Of a stretch of DNA of 64,000 nucleotides, positions 53,026 through 62,897 are shown one piece after another. The stretch's first letter is position 1, and every line of letters begins with the position of its first letter. Made by a program: the position numbers and the translations under genes. Source of the stretch: Clostridiaceae bacterium AF10-41 (GTDB lineage: Bacteria; Bacillota; Clostridia; Clostridiales; Clostridiaceae). The notes below the pieces were generated by a model. The model worked only from the letters and a program-made list of their open reading frames with translations, did no database searches and was not told where the DNA came from. The stretch covers positions 10,707 to 74,706 of the forward strand of contig JAQCTH010000007.1 in NCBI GenBank assembly GCA_027686065.1, read 5' to 3'.

Positions 53026-54549
53026 ATGTCAATAGAGATAATAAGTGCTACCCACAATGGACTTGATGGTGTACTAATAAATGTTGAAGTAGATATAAAC
53101 AAAGGAATGCCAAGTTTTAGTATAGTGGGACTTCCTGATGCTTCAATAAAGGAATCCAAAGAAAGGGTACGTTCTGCAATAGTAAACAGCGGATTTGATT
53201 TTCCATTAGGAAGAATAACTATAAATTTGGCACCAGCAGATATAAAGAAAATAGGGTCATTACTTGATTTACCAATTGCCCTTGGAATACTTATGAAATC
53301 AAATCAAATATGCAATAAAGATCTTAAAGATTTTATAGTATTTGGAGAACTTTCTTTAGGTGGAGAATTAAAAAAAATAAAGGGAATATTACCAATAATT
53401 TTTGAAGGTGAAAGTAATAGAAAAAACAACTTTATTTTTCCATTAAATAATTTAAAAGAATTAAGATCATTTAATATAGGGAATTTCTATCCTTTTAAAA
53501 CATTAAAAGAAGTTATTTCTTTTATTAATAATGAAGATTTATTACCATTTACATTTGAAGAAGAAGTTAAAATGTATAATAAAACTTATTTAGATTACTC
53601 AGATATTATAGGTCAAAAAACATCAAAGAGAGCAATGGAGATAGCTGCTGCTGGAAAACATAATATATTACTTTATGGGTCACCTGGGGCAGGGAAAACA
53701 ATGCTTGCTAAAGCACTACCATCCATATTACCTCCTCTTACATATAAAGAAGAAATAGAAATTGCTAAAATATATAGTGCATCTGGAATATTTTCAGGGG
53801 ATGAGGGTGTTATTAGACCTTTTAGAAATCCACACCACACAATAACAAAAATAGCTTTAGTTGGAGGAGGAAAAGAAATAAAAGCAGGAGAAATAACTTT
53901 AGCTCATAACGGAGTATTATTTCTAGATGAAATATTAGAATTTAAAAGAGATGTTTTAGAAGTTTTAAGAGAGCCATTAGAAGAGAAAGTAATAAATATA
54001 AATAGAATTAATGGAACATATAAGCTTCCGTCCAACTTCTTGCTTGTGGGAGCCTTTAATCCTTGTCCATGCGGTTTATTTTTAAGTGGAATTGATGAAA
54101 AAAGATGCACGTGCTCAGAAAGTGATAGAAAAAGATATTTAAACAGATTATCTAGAGCTTTATTAGATAGAATAGATTTATTGAACTATGTACCACGTTT
54201 AAAATACGAAGATATATCTAAAAGAAAAGATAGTTTAAGCTCTGAAAAAATGAAAAAAAGAGTGCTAGAAGCAAGAGAAATACAGAGGATCAGGTATAAA
54301 AAAAGTGAGTATAATTATAATTCGGAGGTAAAAGGCAGGGATATAGAAACTTTATTTAATTTATCAGAAGAAGCAAAAAACATACTAAAAATACACTATG
54401 AAAAATTGAATTTAACTATGAGGGGATACGATAAAATTATAAAGGTTTCAAGGACTATAGCTGATTTAGAAGGTTCAGAAAAAATTCAAGATTATCATAT
54501 TTTTGAAGCTTTAGGATATAGAAAAAATGTGGATGGAGAAATAGTTTAG
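53026..54549 (+). CDS. comM: YifB/ComM family magnesium-chelatase-like AAA+ ATPase
   Basis: 507 residues. An N-terminal Lon-protease-like domain (about 1-170, with GLPDASIKESKERVRSAI) precedes the AAA+ core with Walker A GSPGAGKTMLA, Walker B GVLFLDEIL and FRNPHHTITK. A CxC-rich segment (NPCPCGLF ... CTCS) is typical. ComM helicases drive branch migration during natural transformation in other bacteria, and dprA follows directly. GTG 53017 is in frame, but AGAGGTG overlaps it; ATG 53026 (or 53023) is preferred. Confidence 0.94.
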   Translation: MSIEIISATHNGLDGVLINVEVDINKGMPSFSIVGLPDASIKESKERVRSAIVNSGFDFPLGRITINLAPADIKKIGSLLDLPIALGILMKSNQICNKDLKDFIVFGELSLGGELKKIKGILPIIFEGESNRKNNFIFPLNNLKELRSFNIGNFYPFKTLKEVISFINNEDLLPFTFEEEVKMYNKTYLDYSDIIGQKTSKRAMEIAAAGKHNILLYGSPGAGKTMLAKALPSILPPLTYKEEIEIAKIYSASGIFSGDEGVIRPFRNPHHTITKIALVGGGKEIKAGEITLAHNGVLFLDEILEFKRDVLEVLREPLEEKVININRINGTYKLPSNFLLVGAFNPCPCGLFLSGIDEKRCTCSESDRKRYLNRLSRALLDRIDLLNYVPRLKYEDISKRKDSLSSEKMKKRVLEAREIQRIRYKKSEYNYNSEVKGRDIETLFNLSEEAKNILKIHYEKLNLTMRGYDKIIKVSRTIADLEGSEKIQDYHIFEALGYRKNVDGEIV

Positions 54550-54563
54550 TATGAGGTGATACC

Positions 54564-55601
54564 ATGAAAAATGATGAAATATGGTTTGTTTTAACCAATA
54601 TATCCAATGAAAAGAAAAATACACTATTGCAAGAATATGAAAATGAGAGTAACATTAGGAAATATAAAAACAATATTAAAGAATTACAAAAGATAAAGGA
54701 TAAAGTAATTTCAGAGGATATGATTAAAGATTTTATTAGTTATATGAATAGTAATGGAATAGGATATATTACAATTAAATCAAAAGAATATCCAGATAGT
54801 TTGAAAAATACTATGAATCCTCCATATGTATTATTTTATAAAGGAAATATAGATTTATTAAAAGGAAAATTAGGAGCTGTAGTGGGAGCTAGAAAATGTA
54901 CTCAATACGGAATGGAAGTAGCTAAGATTATAGGAAGAGAATTAAGTGAAAATAATGTAACGGTTGTAAGTGGATTAGCATCAGGAATAGATTCAGTTGC
55001 ACAAAGAAGCTCATTAGAATTTAGAGGTAAAACAATAGGCATATTAGGTTGTGGAATAGATGTTATATATCCTAAAAGTAATAGATATCTTTATGAAAAG
55101 GTTATAAAAGAAGGATTGTTACTCTCAGAATTTTTACCTAATACACCACCTATGCCATATAATTTTCCGAGAAGAAATAGAATAATAAGTGGAATAAGTG
55201 AAAAAGTAATAATAGTAGAAGCAACTAAAAAAAGTGGCTCATTAATAACAGTTGATTATGCATTAGAAATGGGAAAAGATATAATGGCTGTTCCAGGACC
55301 TATTATAAACGGTAATAGTGAAGGTTGTAATAAATTAATAAGAGATGGAGCAAGACCGTTTACTGAATTACAAGATTTATATGATTTTTTTAATATAAAA
55401 AAAGAAAATAATAAAAAAACGGAAAAAAATGGTTTGAAAAGCTGCTTATTAAATGTTATAAATAATCAACCGAAGCATTTGGATGATATAATAGAATCTG
55501 TAAATGTTGACAGAAAGGTATTGTTTGAGTTATTATTTGAAATGCAAAACAGAAATGAAATAATTTGCCTTCCTGGCAATTATTATGCAAAATCATTATG
55601 A
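54564..55601 (+). CDS. dprA: DNA-processing protein DprA
   Basis: 345 residues. DprA loads RecA on single-stranded DNA taken up in transformation. The Rossmann-like core has VGARKCTQYGMEVA, VVSGLASGIDSVAQRSS, TIGILGCGIDVIYP and FPRRNRIISG. A C-terminal winged-helix region (about 285-345) follows. The ribosome binding site is TGAGGTGA. It sits between comM and topA, the classical clostridial order. Competence is not established for most clostridia, so its present role is open. Confidence 0.95.
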   Translation: MKNDEIWFVLTNISNEKKNTLLQEYENESNIRKYKNNIKELQKIKDKVISEDMIKDFISYMNSNGIGYITIKSKEYPDSLKNTMNPPYVLFYKGNIDLLKGKLGAVVGARKCTQYGMEVAKIIGRELSENNVTVVSGLASGIDSVAQRSSLEFRGKTIGILGCGIDVIYPKSNRYLYEKVIKEGLLLSEFLPNTPPMPYNFPRRNRIISGISEKVIIVEATKKSGSLITVDYALEMGKDIMAVPGPIINGNSEGCNKLIRDGARPFTELQDLYDFFNIKKENNKKTEKNGLKSCLLNVINNQPKHLDDIIESVNVDRKVLFELLFEMQNRNEIICLPGNYYAKSL

Positions 55602-55605
55602 ATTT

Positions 55606-55641
55606 AAGGGGGTGTAGACTCCATAAAATTTACTGGAGTTT
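55606..55641 (+). promoter_or_regulatory. topA ribosome binding region with a hairpin before the start
   Basis: AAGGGGGTG (55606-55614) is followed by the stem AGACTCCA/TGGAGTTT (55616-55623 with 55634-55641). Collapsing the hairpin leaves 7 bases to ATG 55648. The right arm also contains GGAG (55635-55638), 9 bases from the ATG, so the hairpin might instead hide a normal ribosome binding site. Confidence 0.55.
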
Positions 55642-55647
55642 TTATGT

Positions 55648-57744
55648 ATGGGACAAAATCTTGTAATAGTAGAATCACCTGCAAAGGCTAAGACTATAGG
55701 GAAATATCTTGGTAAGAATTATATAGTAGAAGCATCCATGGGGCATGTGAGAGATTTGCCAAAAAGTAAACTAGGTGTTGATATAGAAGATAATTTTAAT
55801 CCGAAATATATAACAATAAGAGGAAAAGGCGATCTTATAACTAAGCTTAAGAAAGCTGCTAAAAAAGCTGATAAAGTATATCTTGCAACTGACCCTGATC
55901 GTGAGGGAGAAGCAATATCATGGCATTTAGCTAATATATTAAATATTTCAGAAGATGAAAAATGCAGAATAGTTTTTAATGAAATAACAAAAAATGCGGT
56001 AAAGTCATCTATAAAAGAAGCTAGGAAAATAAATATAAGCTTAGTAGATGCACAGCAAGCTAGAAGAGTATTGGATAGGTTAGTTGGTTATGAAATAAGT
56101 CCAATCTTATGGAGAAATATAAAATGGGGATTAAGTGCTGGAAGAGTTCAATCAGCAGCATTAAAGCTTATTTGTGATAGAGAAGAAGAAATTAATAAGT
56201 TTGAGCCTAAGGAATATTGGACTGTTGATTGTGTAGCAACTAAAGATAGAAAAAAATTCCCTATAAAATTAGCTCAATATAAAAATAAAAAAATTGAGAT
56301 AAATACTAAAGAAGAAAGCGATAGGATAATAGAAGAACTAAAAAAAGATAAATTTATAGTTACTAAAGTAAAAAAAGGGACTAAGGCGAAAAATCCATTA
56401 CCTCCTTTTATAACTAGTACCCTTCAACAAGAAGCATCAAAAAAACTGAATTTTATGACTAAAAGAACTATGTCAATAGCTCAGGTATTATATGAAGGAG
56501 TAGAAGTTAAGGGTTATGGTACAGTTGGATTAATAACTTATATGAGAACTGATTCAGTAAGAATTTCTGATGAGGCACAAGGTAAAGCGTTAGAATTTAT
56601 TAATTTAAATTATGGAAAGGACTATGCACCAAAGTTACCTAGAATATATAAAGGAAAGAAAAATATTCAAGATGCTCATGAAGCAATAAGACCATCAATA
56701 ATTGAAATAACGCCGGAAATTGCAAAAAATTCTTTAACATCAGAACAGTTTAAATTATATTCTTTAATATGGAATAGATTTATGGCAAGCCAAATGGCTT
56801 CATGTGAATTAAACACTAATAGTATAGAAATTGGAAATGGTGATTATAAATTCAAAGCAAGTGGATCTACAATAAAATTTGATGGATTCATGAGGTTGTA
56901 TGAATATGCAACTGAAGAAGATAATGAGGATGTTTTATTACCTAAGTTAGAAGAAAATGATGATTTAAATAAAGTTGACATAGAAGGAAAACAACATTTT
57001 ACTCAACCACCAGCACGATATAGTGAAGCTTCATTTGTAAAGTTATTAGAAGAAAAAGGTATAGGAAGACCAAGTACGTATGTGCCAACAATAACTACAT
57101 TATTAAGTAGAGATTATGTTAAAAGAGAAAAGAAAAATTTAATTCCAACTGAGCTTGGATTTATAGTTAATAATATGCTTAGTGAATATTTCAAACAAAT
57201 AGTAGATGTGGATTTTACAGCAGAAATGGAAAAGAACCTAGACCACATAGAAGAAGGCGAAGAAGAATGGAGAAAAGTTGTAGCAGAATTTTTTGAACCA
57301 TTAAAAGTAGCAATAGATAAAGCAGAAAGAGAAGTTTCTAAAGTTGTCATAGAAGATAAGGTAAGTGATGTACCTTGTGACAAATGTGGTCGTATGATGG
57401 TTATAAAGCGTGGAAGATATGGAAACTTCTTAGCATGTCCTGGATACCCAGAGTGTAAAAATGCCAAACCTATTGTTGAAGAAATCGAGGCTCCTTGCCC
57501 AAAATGCGGTGGGAAAATTCTTGCAAAGAAAAGTAAAAAGGGTAAAAAGTTCTTTGGGTGTTCTAATTATCCACAATGTGACTTCGTAAGTTGGAACGAA
57601 CCACTAAAAGATAAATGCCCGGATTGTAATTCTTATATGGTTTTGAAATATAGTAAGACTAAAGGGAATTATGCTCAGTGTTCAAATTCTGATTGTAATA
57701 AAGTTATCATGATAAATAAAGAAAATAATGAAAATAAGGAATAG
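55648..57744 (+). CDS. topA: DNA topoisomerase I
   Basis: 698 residues. It relaxes negative supercoils. The TOPRIM domain starts VIVESPAKAKTIGKYLG and holds ATDPDREGEAISWHL; the active-site tyrosine is in ITYMRTDSVRIS. Near the end are three zinc-ribbon-like Cys4 units beginning CDKCG, CPKCG and CPDCN (about 573-690). The gene follows dprA by 46 bases. In many Firmicutes codY lies a little further downstream, as here. Confidence 0.98.
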   Translation: MGQNLVIVESPAKAKTIGKYLGKNYIVEASMGHVRDLPKSKLGVDIEDNFNPKYITIRGKGDLITKLKKAAKKADKVYLATDPDREGEAISWHLANILNISEDEKCRIVFNEITKNAVKSSIKEARKINISLVDAQQARRVLDRLVGYEISPILWRNIKWGLSAGRVQSAALKLICDREEEINKFEPKEYWTVDCVATKDRKKFPIKLAQYKNKKIEINTKEESDRIIEELKKDKFIVTKVKKGTKAKNPLPPFITSTLQQEASKKLNFMTKRTMSIAQVLYEGVEVKGYGTVGLITYMRTDSVRISDEAQGKALEFINLNYGKDYAPKLPRIYKGKKNIQDAHEAIRPSIIEITPEIAKNSLTSEQFKLYSLIWNRFMASQMASCELNTNSIEIGNGDYKFKASGSTIKFDGFMRLYEYATEEDNEDVLLPKLEENDDLNKVDIEGKQHFTQPPARYSEASFVKLLEEKGIGRPSTYVPTITTLLSRDYVKREKKNLIPTELGFIVNNMLSEYFKQIVDVDFTAEMEKNLDHIEEGEEEWRKVVAEFFEPLKVAIDKAEREVSKVVIEDKVSDVPCDKCGRMMVIKRGRYGNFLACPGYPECKNAKPIVEEIEAPCPKCGGKILAKKSKKGKKFFGCSNYPQCDFVSWNEPLKDKCPDCNSYMVLKYSKTKGNYAQCSNSDCNKVIMINKENNENKE

Positions 57745-57819
57745 AAATCAATTACAAATTAATAAAATATTAAAATAAATGCTTTTTAAACGGAAATGTC
57801 GAAAATAGTAAGAAATTTG

Positions 57820-57848
57820 TTGAAAATAAAAATCTTCTATGATAGTAT
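57820..57848 (+). promoter_or_regulatory. Promoter of codY
   Basis: TTGAAA (57820-57825), 17-base spacer, TAGTAT (57843-57848); start expected near 57855, just before two CodY-box-like sites. Confidence 0.65.
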
Positions 57849-57864
57849 AGATAAGTAATAAAGA

Positions 57865-57879
57865 TATTTTGAGAAAATT
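57865..57879 (+). promoter_or_regulatory. CodY-box-like site 1
   Basis: Matches the CodY consensus AATTTTCWGAAAATT at 13 of 15 positions (differences at positions 1 and 7). It lies just downstream of the predicted codY start point. Confidence 0.5.
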
Positions 57880-57891
57880 TTAAAAATTTTA

Positions 57892-57906
57892 AATTTTCAA
57901 AAAATT
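57892..57906 (+). promoter_or_regulatory. CodY-box-like site 2
   Basis: Matches AATTTTCWGAAAATT at 14 of 15 positions (A for G at position 9), 27 bases after site 1 in the codY leader. Confidence 0.6.
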
Positions 57907-57935
57907 TATTATTGTATTTATAGGAGGAAGATGGG

Positions 57936-58712
57936 ATGTCGTCATTATTAAACAAAACAAGAATGTTGAATAAAATATTACAAAAATCCGGTACAGATCC
58001 TGTAGCTTTTGAAGATATATGCGCATTATTAAGTGAAGTTTTATTATGTAATGTTTATGTAACAAGTAGGAAAGGTAAGATACTTGGATATGCATTTTCA
58101 AAGAATTTTGAATGTGATGTTATGAAAAATCAAGTTATAGATGAAAAGAGATTTCCAAAAGATTATAACGATAATTTACTAAATATTCATGAAAGTATTG
58201 CTAATTTAGCTAATAAAGGTTTATGTGTATTTGAAGATCAAGGAAATTGTATTATGAAAGATAAAATAACTACAATAGTTCCTATAATAGGCAATAGAGA
58301 AAGATTAGGTACTTTAATGCTTGCAAGATTTGGAGAAAAATTCACAGATGAAGATTTAGTATTAGCTGAATATAGCGCAACAATAGTTGGCATGGAAATA
58401 CTAAGATCTAAGCAAGTTGAAATAGAAGAGGAAGCAAGGAAAAAAGCAGTAGTGCAATTAGCAATAGGAACGTTATCATATTCAGAACTAGAAGCTGTAG
58501 AGCATATTTTTGGTGAACTAGAAGGAAACGAAGGACTATTAGTTGCATCTAAGATAGCTGATAAAGTGGGAATAACAAGAAGTGTTATAGTTAATGCCCT
58601 TAGAAAATTTGAAAGTGCAGGGGTAATAGAGTCTAGGTCTCTTGGGATGAAGGGAACACATATAAAAATCCTAAATGAAAAGCTATTAGACGAATTAAAT
58701 AAGATAAATTAA
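57936..58712 (+). CDS. codY: Global transcriptional regulator CodY
   Basis: 258 residues, the CodY length. The N-terminal GAF-like domain (about 1-155) binds branched-chain amino acids in known homologues; the linker is helical and the C-terminal winged helix has [37 protein letters not shown] (about 203-239), the family's DNA-reading helix. With GTP and isoleucine it represses nutrient, sporulation and toxin genes in low-G+C Gram-positives. GGAGGAAG precedes ATG 57936. Two CodY-box-like sites in its leader suggest autoregulation. Confidence 0.97.
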   Translation: MSSLLNKTRMLNKILQKSGTDPVAFEDICALLSEVLLCNVYVTSRKGKILGYAFSKNFECDVMKNQVIDEKRFPKDYNDNLLNIHESIANLANKGLCVFEDQGNCIMKDKITTIVPIIGNRERLGTLMLARFGEKFTDEDLVLAEYSATIVGMEILRSKQVEIEEEARKKAVVQLAIGTLSYSELEAVEHIFGELEGNEGLLVASKIADKVGITRSVIVNALRKFESAGVIESRSLGMKGTHIKILNEKLLDELNKIN

Positions 58713-58720
58713 CATAAACT

Positions 58721-58755
58721 AAAAGCGTCAATTACTAATGTAATATGACGCTTTT
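58721..58755 (+). terminator. Terminator after codY
   Basis: Stem AAAAGCGTCA/TGACGCTTTT (58721-58730 with 58746-58755), extended inside by ATTAC/GTAAT (58731-58735 with 58740-58744). Confidence 0.88.
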
Positions 58756-58879
58756 AAATTTAAAAAAATATAAATAAATTAAAGAATTTATGAAATAAAT
58801 ATAATATAAAAAATTGAATATTAGAAAGAATGTAAATTTTTATATTTTTACATTTGTTGATTTTTAAATGAAAAAAATC

Positions 58880-58908
58880 TTGCCACTATAATTAGGTTAT
58901 GTTATACT
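58880..58908 (+). promoter_or_regulatory. Sigma-A promoter of rpsB-tsf
   Basis: TTGCCA (58880-58885), 17-base spacer, TATACT (58903-58908). It gives a leader of about 100 bases. Confidence 0.75.
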
Positions 58909-59014
58909 AACAAAGGTAAATAAATACACACATTATCAGATTTGTAGAGATGGTGCCTTATTTTGAGGAAACTTTATAAGAAGGTAATGGAGGAAATAAC
59001 CAGGAGGTAGAAAA

Positions 59015-59716
59015 ATGGCAGTTATATCAATGAAACAATTATTAGAAGCAGGTGTACACTTTGGACACCAAACAAGAAGATGGAACCCTAAGATGGCTCC
59101 TTATATATTCACAGAAAGAAATGGGATATATATAATAGATCTTCAAAAAACAGTTAAAAAAGTAGATGAAGCTTATAACTTTATAAAGGAAGTTGCAACA
59201 GAAGGAAAAGATATCTTATTTGTAGGAACTAAGAAACAAGCTCAAGAAGCTATCGAAGAAGAAGCAATAAGATCAAATATGCACTTTGTTAATAGTAGAT
59301 GGTTAGGTGGTATGTTAACAAACTTCAAAACTATCAAAACTAGAATCAATAGATTAGAAGCCTTAAAGACTATGGAAGAGGATGGAACTTTTGAAGTTTT
59401 ACCTAAGAAAGAAGTTATAAAATTAAAAGGCGAAATGGAAAAGCTAGAAAAGAATTTAGGTGGAATTAAGAACTTAGATGCTACTAATATAGGAGCTATA
59501 TTTGTTGTTGATCCAAGAAAAGAAAAGAATGCTATTTCAGAAGCTAAGATTTTAGGAATACCAGTAGTAGGTATAGTTGATACTAACTGTGATCCAGAAG
59601 AAGTTGATTACGTAATTCCAGGAAATGATGATGCTATAAGAGCTGTTAAATTAATAACTGCAAAAATGGCTGATGGTATAATTGAAGGAAGACAAGGCGA
59701 ACAATTAGCTGAATAA
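59015..59716 (+). CDS. rpsB: 30S ribosomal protein S2
   Basis: 233 residues beginning [26 protein letters not shown], the S2 signature, with [16 protein letters not shown] and [24 protein letters not shown] precedes the ATG. It is encoded before tsf as in nearly all bacteria. The roughly 100-base leader contains GGTGCCTTA and TAAGAAGG segments that could pair, and S2 leaders often allow autoregulation, but I see no structure I can assign with confidence. Confidence 0.98.
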   Translation: MAVISMKQLLEAGVHFGHQTRRWNPKMAPYIFTERNGIYIIDLQKTVKKVDEAYNFIKEVATEGKDILFVGTKKQAQEAIEEEAIRSNMHFVNSRWLGGMLTNFKTIKTRINRLEALKTMEEDGTFEVLPKKEVIKLKGEMEKLEKNLGGIKNLDATNIGAIFVVDPRKEKNAISEAKILGIPVVGIVDTNCDPEEVDYVIPGNDDAIRAVKLITAKMADGIIEGRQGEQLAE

Positions 59717-59723
59717 TAAAATT

Positions 59724-59756
59724 AAAGGTAGGTGAGAATTCTCATTTACCTTTTAA
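59724..59756 (+). terminator. Attenuating hairpin between rpsB and tsf
   Basis: A 13-bp stem AAAGGTAGGTGAG/CTCATTTACCTTT with two G-U pairs (59724-59736 with 59741-59753), loop AATT, followed by a short T-run. Placed inside the operon it would lower tsf relative to rpsB. Confidence 0.65.
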
Positions 59757-59799
59757 CCTAAATAATAAGGTTTACATTAAGTTAGGAGGAATTTACATT

Positions 59800-60711
59800 A
59801 TGATAACTGCTCAATCAGTTAAAGAATTAAGAGAAAAAACTGGCGCAGGAATGATGGACTGCAAAAAAGCTTTAACAGAATCTCAAGGAGATATTGAAAA
59901 AGCTATTGAAATATTAAGAGAAAAAGGTTTGGCTGCTGCTGCTAAGAAAGCAGGAAGAGTTGCTGCTGAAGGTATAGTTAAAACTTACATATCAGAAGAC
60001 AAAAAATCTGCAGGTATAGTTGAATTAAACTGTGAAACAGACTTTGTTGCTGCTAATGAAGAATTTGTAAGTTTTGCAAATAAATTAGCAGAAATGGCAT
60101 CAACAACTTCTAATACAACTTTAGAAGGATTTGTTGCTGAAAAATTTGATGCTGAAAATACAGTTTCAGAAGCACTTACTGCATTAATAGCTAAGTTAGG
60201 CGAAAATATGACTGTAAGAAGATTTGAACAATTTGCTGTAGCAAATGGTGTAGTTGAAAGTTATATTCACGGTGGTGGAAGAATTGGTGTTGTTGTTGAA
60301 TTAGGATGCGATGCTGATAATACTGCTGTTTTAAGTGAAGTTGCAAAAGATGTTTGTATGCAAGTAGCTGCTGCGAATCCAGCATTCTTAAGTAGAGACT
60401 ATGTGGATACAGATTCTTTAGAAAAAGAAAAAGAAATATATAGAGTTCAAGCTCTAAATGAAGGAAAACCAGAAAACATAGTAGAAAAAATGGTAATGGG
60501 AAGAATTCAAAAATACTATAAAGAAGTATGTCTTTTAGATCAAGCATGGGTAAAAGATGGAGATAAGAGCATAAGCAAGTACCTTCAAGAAAAATCAAAG
60601 GAAGTTGGTTCTCCAATAACTATAAACAAATTTGTAAGATTCGAAAGAGGAGAAGGTATCGAAAAAGCAGAAGATAACTTCGCTGAAGAAGTAGCTAAGA
60701 TGACTAAGTAA
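59800..60711 (+). CDS. tsf: Elongation factor Ts
   Basis: 303 residues. It recycles EF-Tu by exchanging GDP for GTP. The N-terminal UBA-like domain contains [19 protein letters not shown], followed by [13 protein letters not shown] and the C-terminal [25 protein letters not shown] lies about 10 bases before the ATG. It is the second gene of rpsB-tsf and is followed by a terminator. Confidence 0.98.
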   Translation: MITAQSVKELREKTGAGMMDCKKALTESQGDIEKAIEILREKGLAAAAKKAGRVAAEGIVKTYISEDKKSAGIVELNCETDFVAANEEFVSFANKLAEMASTTSNTTLEGFVAEKFDAENTVSEALTALIAKLGENMTVRRFEQFAVANGVVESYIHGGGRIGVVVELGCDADNTAVLSEVAKDVCMQVAAANPAFLSRDYVDTDSLEKEKEIYRVQALNEGKPENIVEKMVMGRIQKYYKEVCLLDQAWVKDGDKSISKYLQEKSKEVGSPITINKFVRFERGEGIEKAEDNFAEEVAKMTK

Positions 60712-60714
60712 TAC

Positions 60715-60745
60715 AAAGGAGGACACATAGGTGTTCTCTTTTTTT
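60715..60745 (+). terminator. Terminator after tsf
   Basis: A 12-bp stem (60715-60726 with 60731-60742, G-U pairs at two positions), loop ATAG, in a T-run. Confidence 0.82.
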
Positions 60746-60780
60746 AGGAAATAGTCAAATAATAGATGGAGGTACTAAGA

Positions 60781-61497
60781 ATGGAAAAAAGCAAATATAA
60801 GAGAGTAATACTAAAGGTTTCAGGAGAGGCTTTAGCTGGAGTAAATGGATTTGGATTCGATTTTGATATAGTAAAAAGAATTACTTTAGAAGTAAAAGAT
60901 TTAGTTGAAATGGGAGTAGAAGTTGGATTAGTTGTAGGTGGCGGAAATATTTGGAGAGGAAGAAGCGGAGAGGGCATGGATAGGTCACAAGCAGATCATA
61001 TGGGTATGCTAGCTACATGCATAAATGCACTAGCTCTTCAAGATTCCCTTGAACAAAGTGGAGTTATGACAAGAGTACAAACTGCCATAGAAATGAAAGA
61101 AATTGCTGAACCATTTATAAGAAGAAGAGCTGTAAGACATTTAGAAAAAGGTAGAGTAGTAATATTTGCAGCAGGAACAGGAAATCCATACTTCTCAACT
61201 GATACTACAGCAGCTTTAAGAGCAGCAGAAATAGAAGCTGATGTAATACTTTTAGCTAAAAAAGTTGATGGAGTTTATGATAAAGATCCATATAAGTATT
61301 CAGATGCTAAAAAATATGATAAACTTAATTATATAGAAGTACTTGAAAAAGGATTACAAGTAATGGATTCAACTGCAACTTCTTTATGTATGGATAACAA
61401 TATTCCAATCTTAGTATTTGGATTAGAAGAACCAGGAAATATAAAGAAAGCTATTTCTGGTGAAAAAATAGGAACTTTAGTTTCATCTAAAAAATAG
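60781..61497 (+). CDS. pyrH: UMP kinase
   Basis: 238 residues. It phosphorylates UMP to UDP. It has [47 protein letters not shown] and [11 protein letters not shown] of the amino-acid-kinase fold. An in-frame ATG at 60766 overlaps the GGAGGT ribosome binding site, so ATG 60781 is chosen. It heads pyrH-frr-uppS-cdsA. Confidence 0.97.
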   Translation: MEKSKYKRVILKVSGEALAGVNGFGFDFDIVKRITLEVKDLVEMGVEVGLVVGGGNIWRGRSGEGMDRSQADHMGMLATCINALALQDSLEQSGVMTRVQTAIEMKEIAEPFIRRRAVRHLEKGRVVIFAAGTGNPYFSTDTTAALRAAEIEADVILLAKKVDGVYDKDPYKYSDAKKYDKLNYIEVLEKGLQVMDSTATSLCMDNNIPILVFGLEEPGNIKKAISGEKIGTLVSSKK

Positions 61498-61506
61498 GAG
61501 GTTTTT

Positions 61507-62064
61507 ATGATTAAGGATATTATTCAAAAAGCAGAAGAAAAAATGAAAAAAACTATTTCTGTATTAAAATCAGATCTTTCAACAATGAAAGCTGGAAGAG
61601 CTAACCCAACTATGCTTGATAGAATTCATATTGATTATTACGGCAGTCAATGTCCATTAAATCAAGTAGCGAATATATCAGCTCCAGAGCCAAGAGTTTT
61701 AGTGATTTCCCCTTGGGAAAGAACCTTAATAAAAGAGATAGAAAAGGCTATTCTTATATCAGATTTAGGAATTAATCCATCTAATGATGGTAGTGTTATT
61801 AGATTAGTTGTTCCAGAGTTAACAGAAGAAACAAGAAAAAATCTTGTTAAAAATGTTAAGAAAACTGGTGAAGAAGCAAAAGTTGCTTTAAGATCAATAA
61901 GAAGAGAAGCTAATGATAAAATTAAAGTCTTAAAAAAAGATGGAGAGATTACTGAAGATGAACTTAAAAACTCAGAAGAAAAAGTTCAAAAAATAATAGA
62001 TTCTTTCGTTAAAGAAGTAGATACAATAATTTTGGCAAAAGAAAAAGAGATTATGTCAATTTAA
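61507..62064 (+). CDS. frr: Ribosome recycling factor
   Basis: 185 residues. With EF-G it splits ribosomes after termination. Family motifs are [36 protein letters not shown] and [36 protein letters not shown] precedes the ATG, and it lies 9 bases after pyrH. Confidence 0.98.
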   Translation: MIKDIIQKAEEKMKKTISVLKSDLSTMKAGRANPTMLDRIHIDYYGSQCPLNQVANISAPEPRVLVISPWERTLIKEIEKAILISDLGINPSNDGSVIRLVVPELTEETRKNLVKNVKKTGEEAKVALRSIRREANDKIKVLKKDGEITEDELKNSEEKVQKIIDSFVKEVDTIILAKEKEIMSI

Positions 62065-62090
62065 AACCTGCCTTTAGCAGGTTTTTTTCC
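62063..62090 (+). terminator. Terminator after frr
   Basis: Stem AAAACCTGC/GCAGGTTTT (62063-62071 with 62077-62085), loop CTTTA, in a T-run. uppS follows only 55 bases later, so it may act partially. Confidence 0.85.
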
Positions 62091-62119
62091 ATATTAGAAG
62101 TGGCGGAGGGAATAAAAAT

Positions 62120-62881
62120 ATGTTAGATATTTTTAAAACTAATAAAGGTAGAAAAAGTAAAGAAGAAGTAGTTTTAGATAAAGAAAATATACCTAAACAT
62201 ATAGCTATAATTATGGATGGAAACGGAAGATGGGCTAAGCAAAGAAATCTTCCAAGAACTATGGGACATAAAGCAGGAGTTGAAACTATAAGAAAAGTAA
62301 TAAAGGAGTCTAATAAGCTAGGAATAAAATATTTAACTTTATACGCATTTTCAACTGAGAATTGGAAAAGACCAAATGATGAAGTCTCAGCTCTTATGAA
62401 GCTACTAGTTGAGTATTTGAAAAATGAATTAGAAGAGTTAAATAAAAATCAAGTTGTTATAAATATTTTAGGTGATATTGATAAGTTACCTAGTGATGCT
62501 CAAAGGGAAATAAGAAAAGCCATTGTGACAACTGAAGATAATGTTGGGATTTCTTTAAATATAGCTTTCAATTATGGTGGAAGAGATGAAATATTAAGGG
62601 CGGTTAATTTGGTATTAGAAGAAGTTAAAAAGGGAAATATAAATGATGATAGTATAAGTGAAGATATATTTGAAAAATATTTATATACTAACAATATACC
62701 AGATCCAGATTTAATAATAAGACCATCAGGAGAACAAAGAATTAGTAATTTTTTATTATGGCAATGTGCTTATTCAGAATTTTGGTATTCTAATGTATGC
62801 TGGCCTGATTTTAAAGAAGAACACTTACATAAAGCCATATATGATTATCAGCACAGAGATAGACGATATGGTGGAGTGTAG
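62120..62881 (+). CDS. uppS: Isoprenyl transferase (undecaprenyl diphosphate synthase)
   Basis: 253 residues. It builds the C55 lipid carrier for peptidoglycan. The signature HIAIIMDGNGRWAKQRNLPRTMGHKAG has the catalytic Asp; LYAFSTENWKRP and IRPSGEQRISNFLLWQCAYSEFWY follow. The C-terminal region includes YQHRDRRYGG. It starts with an unusually polar 25-residue extension (KTNKGRKSKEEVVLDKEN). GGAGG-like GGCGGAGGG lies upstream. Confidence 0.97.
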   Translation: MLDIFKTNKGRKSKEEVVLDKENIPKHIAIIMDGNGRWAKQRNLPRTMGHKAGVETIRKVIKESNKLGIKYLTLYAFSTENWKRPNDEVSALMKLLVEYLKNELEELNKNQVVINILGDIDKLPSDAQREIRKAIVTTEDNVGISLNIAFNYGGRDEILRAVNLVLEEVKKGNINDDSISEDIFEKYLYTNNIPDPDLIIRPSGEQRISNFLLWQCAYSEFWYSNVCWPDFKEEHLHKAIYDYQHRDRRYGGV

Positions 62882-62897
62882 TAGTTGAGGTGGAGTA

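Larger units (their letters stand above)
58713..59014 (+). other. Intergenic region codY-rpsB
   Basis: A 302-base gap. It holds the codY terminator (58721-58755), an A/T-rich stretch with a hairpin AATGTAAA/TTTACATT (58829-58836 with 58847-58854), the rpsB promoter (58880-58908) and an approximately 100-base rpsB leader. No coding sequence is seen. Confidence 0.8.

Noticed and set aside
60191..60616. A 141-codon - strand frame within tsf
   Set aside because: Leucine/histidine-rich mirror of a real gene, without a ribosome binding site.
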